Assembly: GCA_023444055.1 (NCBI GenBank)
Contig: JAEZRV010000008.1
Span: forward strand, 1-64,000
DNA: 64,000 nucleotides
Direction: 5' to 3'
From: Bacillota bacterium
Lineage (GTDB): Bacteria > Bacillota > Clostridia > Acetivibrionales > DSM-1351
Of the stretch, positions 59,877 through 64,000 are shown in pieces; the first letter of the stretch is position 1; every line of letters begins with the position of its first letter. A program made the position numbers and the translations under genes. The notes beneath the pieces were generated by a model, which was not told the DNA's origin, ran no database searches, and worked only from the letters and a program-made list of their open reading frames with translations.

Positions 59877-61697
59877 AGAAGACATAGAAGAAGAGTAACA
59901 AATAGATTAAAGATACTATTAACAGTATTATGCCTTGCTATAGTTGCCGCAGGGATTTGGATATTATTTGGTGATAAGATTGAATCTGCTAGAAGCAATG
60001 TTCCGACATCTAATTCAGTTGAAAGTGCAAATACTACAGTTGAAGATGCAAATACTACAGTATTAGATGAACCAGAGCCAGAACCAGTTGCAGACCCTAT
60101 TCCTGCTGAGCTGACAGATCTAGAGAAGTTAAAGAGCTCATGGACTGAGGAATCTACCTTTGACGGTGCAAAGGCATTTTCTGAATTTACAATTAATAAT
60201 GTACTTGCAAACGGTACAAGCATTAAATCATGGATATTTAGAAATAACACGCCACTACACTCATTTTCAGTAAAACAAAAGAATAAGATTGAGTTTGGAG
60301 CAGGTAGTCAATATTCTGATCTTGAGGGTGTAACTGCATTCAGGGGGAATAACTATAGAGATAGCGCTACATTTGGTTCGAGAACAGTTTCACAGAAGAA
60401 GCTAGAAATTGTATGGAAAAAAGATGGACTTGGCGTTATATCGGCTCATAATAGTTCTTGGCCTGGAACCGGATGGACAGGACAGCCCCTTCTGGTACAT
60501 TGGTCAGAGGATGTTAAAAAGCTAATGAATATAAATGATGATATGAAGGCAAAGGACTTAGTTGAAGTAATATATCCTGCACTTGATGGCAATATATACT
60601 TTCTTGACCTAGAAACAGGTAAGCCTACAAGAAATAAAATCGAGATTGGATATCCAATAAAAGGAACAGCAATGATTGATCCTAGAGGATATCCAGTATT
60701 ATATACGGGTATGGGTATAAATGAAAATAGTGGTAAGTATACAGAGTATAAGTACAGATTCATAAATCTCCTTGACCAGAAGGAAATATACACAATATTT
60801 GGTAGGGATGAAGTGGCTTTTAGAGGTTGGGGGGCAAATGACAGCTCAGCGTTATTGGACAAAAAGACAGATACCTTGCTAAACTGCGGTGAAAATGGTT
60901 TGGTATACAGGGTAAAATTGAATACGAAATTTGATAAAACTGCTGGAACTTTAACAATGGCTCCGCAAATAACTAAATATCGTTACAGAAGTCCATATAA
61001 TGATGAACAAGGTATAGAAAATTCACCTGCAATTTATAAGAATTATATGTACTTCAACGATAATGGCGGTACAATGCAATGTATCAACTTAAACACTTTG
61101 AAGCCGGTTTGGATTTATGAAACTGGTGATGATACAGATGCTACTACTGTTATAGAGGAAACTAAACAAGGTGTATTCCTATATACTGCGAACCAGGTAG
61201 ATAAACGTGGTAATGGAGGGAAAAATCCATTTGCTGATTGCAATATAAGAAAATTTAATGCATTGACAGGGGAATTAATCTGGCAAAAAGACTACAAATG
61301 TGTGTATAATTATTATATAAACGGTGGTGCTCTTGGAACTCCTGTTTTAGGCAAAGATGACATTAGTAATATGGTTATTTTTAATATATGTTTTACGGGC
61401 TCAAATAGTGATGGAACAATGGTTGCGCTTGATAAAAATACTGGTGAAGAGATTTGGAAAAAGAAGCTAGCATCCTATAGCTGGTGTTCCCCTGTTGATT
61501 TCAGAAGCTCTGACAGTAAGACATATATGGTTTACTGTGACTTCGCAGGATATATGCATCTTGTAGACCCGATGACAGGGAATACTCTAGACTCGGTTTC
61601 ATTAGGACAAAATGTTGAATCATCACCTGCGATTTATAATGACACTATTGTTGTAGGAAGTTATGCGAAAAAAATATTTGGAATAAAAGTACGTTAA
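59862..61697 (+). CDS. Membrane-anchored PQQ-like beta-propeller protein (copy 2)
   Basis: 611 residues (ATG 59862, MDIIM; Met5 possible). The architecture is the same as copy 1: a basic N-terminus RRHRRRVTNRLK, one membrane helix (~17-36), an acidic Pro/Glu/Thr linker, then the propeller. Segments such as YSDLEGVTAFRGNNYR, WPGTGWTGQPLLVHWSEDV and NCGENGLVYRVKLNT match copy 1 almost residue for residue, so the pair arose by tandem duplication. The linker and N-terminus have diverged most. Role unknown; extracytoplasmic assembly or sensing is plausible. It lies upstream of signal peptidase I. Confidence 0.82.
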   Translation: MDIIMRRHRRRVTNRLKILLTVLCLAIVAAGIWILFGDKIESARSNVPTSNSVESANTTVEDANTTVLDEPEPEPVADPIPAELTDLEKLKSSWTEESTFDGAKAFSEFTINNVLANGTSIKSWIFRNNTPLHSFSVKQKNKIEFGAGSQYSDLEGVTAFRGNNYRDSATFGSRTVSQKKLEIVWKKDGLGVISAHNSSWPGTGWTGQPLLVHWSEDVKKLMNINDDMKAKDLVEVIYPALDGNIYFLDLETGKPTRNKIEIGYPIKGTAMIDPRGYPVLYTGMGINENSGKYTEYKYRFINLLDQKEIYTIFGRDEVAFRGWGANDSSALLDKKTDTLLNCGENGLVYRVKLNTKFDKTAGTLTMAPQITKYRYRSPYNDEQGIENSPAIYKNYMYFNDNGGTMQCINLNTLKPVWIYETGDDTDATTVIEETKQGVFLYTANQVDKRGNGGKNPFADCNIRKFNALTGELIWQKDYKCVYNYYINGGALGTPVLGKDDISNMVIFNICFTGSNSDGTMVALDKNTGEEIWKKKLASYSWCSPVDFRSSDSKTYMVYCDFAGYMHLVDPMTGNTLDSVSLGQNVESSPAIYNDTIVVGSYAKKIFGIKVR

Positions 61698-61881
61698 ATG
61701 ACAAAATGCTATTGGTTTTATCAGACATATTTATTAATAGGTGAGTAATTTATAAATATGGGTTCTATAAAAATATCAAAAGTATGTGCAGCTCATGTTA
61801 TTTCTGTAGGGGGAATACGCATTTTGATTATGTTTTTTACGATTTGCTGGGGTGTGTATATAGTAAATAGGGGGAAAATAT

Positions 61882-62454
61882 ATGAAATTATTAAAAGAGA
61901 CATTAAATTGGTTTGGAACAGTCGTATTAGCAGTGATTGTTGCATTATTTATAATTATTTTTCTATTTCAGCCAACAAGTGTAAGTGGGTCGTCTATGGA
62001 AAACACTTTACATGACAAAAATAAAATTATAATAAATAAAACTCAAAATATATTTCATGGTGCACCTGATTATGGAAATATAGTTATAATTGACAGTAGA
62101 GTAGATAGGGAAAGGACATTTTGGGACAATGTTATAGAACCGTTAAAATATAATGTTTTTGTCTCTAAAATTTCAGGAAATATGGATGAAATTTTCTGGA
62201 TTAAGAGGGTTATAGGAAAAGAAGGAGATGTACTTGAGTTCAAAGATGGTAAAGTTATTAGAAATGGCATTGAGTTAGAAGAAAATTATATTAAAGAACC
62301 AATGCTCTATGAGTCAGAGGATAAAGTAACTGTACCAAAGGGCAGTATATTTGTAATGGGTGACAATAGAAATAATAGCTCCGACAGCAGGGTTATAGGA
62401 TGTGTACCTTTAGACCATGTGGTTGGTAAGTATCTAATAAAAATAGGTTTTTAA
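61882..62454 (+). CDS. lepB: Signal peptidase I
   Basis: 190 residues, Gram-positive type. One N-terminal membrane helix (~10-30) precedes box B, SVSGSSMENTL, with the catalytic Ser38; box D, FWIKRVIGKEGD, has the general base Lys108; box E is VMGDNRNNSSDSR. It cleaves signal peptides of secreted proteins outside the membrane. The usual Pro after Met in SGxSMxPT is Asn here (MENTL). SD aggggg. It may be co-transcribed with the thioesterase. Confidence 0.93.
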   Translation: MKLLKETLNWFGTVVLAVIVALFIIIFLFQPTSVSGSSMENTLHDKNKIIINKTQNIFHGAPDYGNIVIIDSRVDRERTFWDNVIEPLKYNVFVSKISGNMDEIFWIKRVIGKEGDVLEFKDGKVIRNGIELEENYIKEPMLYESEDKVTVPKGSIFVMGDNRNNSSDSRVIGCVPLDHVVGKYLIKIGF

Positions 62455-62467
62455 AAAGAATAAGATT

Positions 62468-62556
62468 AGAATAAATATTATATGACTTAAGTTTTGAAAA
62501 TATGGTTACAAACCATGAGCAGGCTAATGAGTAGAATAAATATTATATGATTCAAG
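62468..62556 (+). repeat. Direct repeat of 24 bp
   Basis: agaataaatattatatga followed by cttaag (62468-62491) or ttcaag (62533-62556). The copies are 65 bp apart; between them is a small palindrome atggtt-aca-aaccat (62502-62516). Confidence 0.6.
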
Positions 62557-62648
62557 GGAGGTTCCTAATCTATATCATTTTATATAGTCTTTTCTATATT
62601 TTAAATGCGAAATAGTATTAAATTGTATTCAGTAAATGATAAGATATG
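62555..62648 (+). promoter_or_regulatory. SD - hairpin - start leader of the thioesterase gene
   Basis: The SD agggagg (62555-62561) lies 84 nt before the ATG. The arms atctatatcattt (62568-62580) and aaatgataagat (62634-62645) bracket the intervening ~50 nt, and the 3' arm abuts ATG 62646. Unlike the other cases there is no CCATG mini-ORF. Confidence 0.5.
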
Positions 62649-63419
62649 GATTTAAATATGGATAAATTATCTTTATATACAAAAATGTTTTGTGTTGAGT
62701 ATGGTGACTCAGATTATTATAAGAGGTTGAAACTAAGCTCTCTATTCAACTATCTACAATATATTTCAAGTCTGCATTCAAAAAACTTGGGGGTTGGTAT
62801 AGATGATATAGAGGAAGAGCATGGTCTTGCTTGGGTCATGGCACGTATTATGATTGATGTAATTAAAATGCCAATTTGGAACGATGAACTATATATTGAG
62901 ACATGGCCTATTAGGCCCAAAAAGCTGGAATTTGAAAGAGACTACCGTGTAAAGGACAAGGATGGAAATGTTTTGATAAACGCAATATCCAGTTGGGTGC
63001 TTCTTGACATTGAGAAACGTGAAATAGCAAAGACAGACTCTGTTAATATAGGTTTTCCCCCATTTATTGAGCAGAGGGCTATTGATAAACGAATGGCAAA
63101 GTTAAAACCTAATGGCAATTCAATATTTGTATATAACAAAAAAATAGGATATAGTGAAATAGATATAAATGGTCACTTAAATAATTCAAAATACATTGAT
63201 TTTATTGCTGATTGTTTTTCGATCGAAATGCATAGTACTTACTTGGTTGAAAATATACAGGTAAATTATATAAACGAAGCACTTGCTGGAGAGACAATTT
63301 CTCTATACAAAGACATTTCTGAGCTTGAGTCCGGAAATTTATATGTTGAAGGCATCAATGAAGAACAAAATAAAATATATTTTAAATCTTGTATACACTT
63401 AGGAGGTCAAAATGAGTAA
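62646..63419 (+). CDS. Acyl-ACP thioesterase
   Basis: 257 residues with two hotdog folds in tandem, the bacterial FatA/FatB-like acyl-ACP thioesterase family. The N-terminal helix region is FNYLQYISSLHSKNLG, the substrate strand WVMARIMIDVIKMP, and the second hotdog contains IDINGHLNNSKYIDFI with the conserved Asn-His-Asn. It releases free fatty acids from acyl-ACP. It overlaps the next gene by 8 bp. The ATG may alternatively be Met5 (MDKLSLY). Confidence 0.9.
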   Translation: MDLNMDKLSLYTKMFCVEYGDSDYYKRLKLSSLFNYLQYISSLHSKNLGVGIDDIEEEHGLAWVMARIMIDVIKMPIWNDELYIETWPIRPKKLEFERDYRVKDKDGNVLINAISSWVLLDIEKREIAKTDSVNIGFPPFIEQRAIDKRMAKLKPNGNSIFVYNKKIGYSEIDINGHLNNSKYIDFIADCFSIEMHSTYLVENIQVNYINEALAGETISLYKDISELESGNLYVEGINEEQNKIYFKSCIHLGGQNE

Positions 63420-64000
63420 AGATAAAAAACTAGCAATTATTGTTGGTGCGCTGTTCGTTTTTGTTATCATACTTGTAGCATTTCTTGTATATGCTATAAA
63501 CATTAACAAAAATGGTAATACAGCAGTTGATACATCAGATTCAACAAATTATAGTATAAACCAAACTGTAGATTCTACGGTAGGTGCTTCTGAGCAAAGT
63601 ACAAATAAACCTGGTGAAGTACAGGATACTATGGATTTAAAACTGTATTATTATGATGCAGATGATTATGAGAATCCAAAAGAGGTTAGCACAGTTGTAG
63701 TTGATAAAAAATTATATTCAGAGGATATCACTTCTGCTATTAATAAGGTACTAGCATCAACAACTTTAAAGATAAATAAAGCTGTTGTAAATGGAAAACT
63801 AATTACAGTTGATTTACCGAAGGAGGTAGCGCTTAAATTCAACAGTGGAAGCGCTGGAGGTATAACAAATACTAATATTTTAGCTATGACTATTTTAAAT
63901 TTGCCTGACATAGAGGAGCTGGAGGTTACTGTTGATGGAGTAACTGGAGTAGAAGCTGATCACTTTAGCTTTAATGGTAAATTTATGAAAGAAGAAAGCG
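63412..64000 (+). CDS. GerMN-domain lipoprotein-like/membrane protein (3' partial)
   Basis: The ATG at 63412, with SD aggagg inside the end of the thioesterase gene, opens a frame that runs off the window (196 codons seen). An N-terminal membrane helix (~7-27, LAIIVGALFVFVIILVAFLV) is followed by a Ser/Thr/Asn linker and a GerMN domain (~80-196) with LKLYYYDADDYENPKEV and KVLASTTLKINKAVVNGKLITVDLPKE. GerMN domains occur in spore germination and sporulation proteins such as GerM, which helps build the engulfment/channel complex. The C-terminus is outside the window. Confidence 0.85.
   Translation, partial: MSKDKKLAIIVGALFVFVIILVAFLVYAININKNGNTAVDTSDSTNYSINQTVDSTVGASEQSTNKPGEVQDTMDLKLYYYDADDYENPKEVSTVVVDKKLYSEDITSAINKVLASTTLKINKAVVNGKLITVDLPKEVALKFNSGSAGGITNTNILAMTILNLPDIEELEVTVDGVTGVEADHFSFNGKFMKEES

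Noticed and set aside
61758..62015. 85-codon ORF upstream of and overlapping lepB
   Set aside because: Its second half lies in the wrong frame over lepB and no SD precedes it.

Overview
The window is low-GC, AT-rich chromosomal DNA of a Gram-positive, endospore-forming anaerobe. It most resembles the cellulolytic clostridia (Ruminiclostridium / Clostridium cluster III). This rests on a dockerin-bearing GH8 cellulase, two S-layer-homology (SLH) proteins, SpoVB-like and GerMN sporulation proteins, strong Shine-Dalgarno (SD) sites and clostridial codon use. The species is inferred from gene content only. No rRNA, tRNA, CRISPR array, prophage or insertion sequence is visible.

Layout. 1-9.3 kb: the 3' part of an SLH surface protein, a cyclic-nucleotide-domain/DUF2225 protein, two DEAD-box RNA helicases (one with a long Gln/Asn-rich repeat tail), a HAD phosphatase and a glycerol-1-phosphate-dehydrogenase-like protein. 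9.8-14.3 kb: a membrane GGDEF protein, a GNAT acetyltransferase, a HAD phosphatase, a SpoVB/MurJ-type flippase and a DUF1294 protein. 14.6-18.1 kb: FHA, SEDS (FtsW/RodA) and class B PBP genes, a cell-wall module. 18.3-29 kb: an SLH-anchored GHL10 hydrolase, an IrrE-like protease with a two-helix membrane partner, a LysM-CAP protein, a TetR-controlled DHA2 pump with a huge extracellular insert, and a chemoreceptor. 29-38 kb: homocysteine methyltransferase/MTHFR, acyl-CoA synthetase, inositol monophosphatase, GH8 cellulase and a membrane MutS-like ATPase.

38.0-57.1 kb is the centrepiece: a gene set for sulfoquinovose (SQ), the sulfosugar of plant sulfolipid. The GH31 enzyme keeps all four SQ-recognition residues and both catalytic acids of E. 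coli YihQ. Around it lie an ABC sugar importer (no ATPase gene), a DUF4867 protein (SqvD-type SQ isomerase), a split transketolase, an RpiB/LacAB-like isomerase and an iron alcohol dehydrogenase, which together match the sulfo-transketolase route ending in isethionate. There are also two transaldolase-family proteins, a FucI-like isomerase, an EamA transporter and a ROK repressor. Glycerol dehydrogenase and DhaK/DhaL probably handle the glycerol released from SQ-glycerol, or dihydroxyacetone made by an aldolase step. A plant-wall and chloroplast-lipid diet fits a cellulolytic host. 57-64 kb: a 42-residue protein, two paralogous PQQ-propeller membrane proteins, signal peptidase I, an acyl-ACP thioesterase and a partial GerMN protein.

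Two kinds of repeated leader stand out. (1) The RBS block ggcgtggaggttag precedes four unrelated genes. At two of them it is repeated with a 91-94 bp period, alternating with an exact anti-SD block, as if it were a translational switch. (2) In about seven leaders a strong SD is separated from the start codon by a 35-80 nt hairpin insert, often opening with CCATG and closing with CATGG, and several of these encode a tiny ORF (MPFLS, MPVL, MLIL, or ATG-TAA). A further dispersed repeat of about 55 bp occurs as inverted pairs inside the SQ cluster and as single copies on both sides of the chemoreceptor gene. I recognise none of these three elements as a named family.
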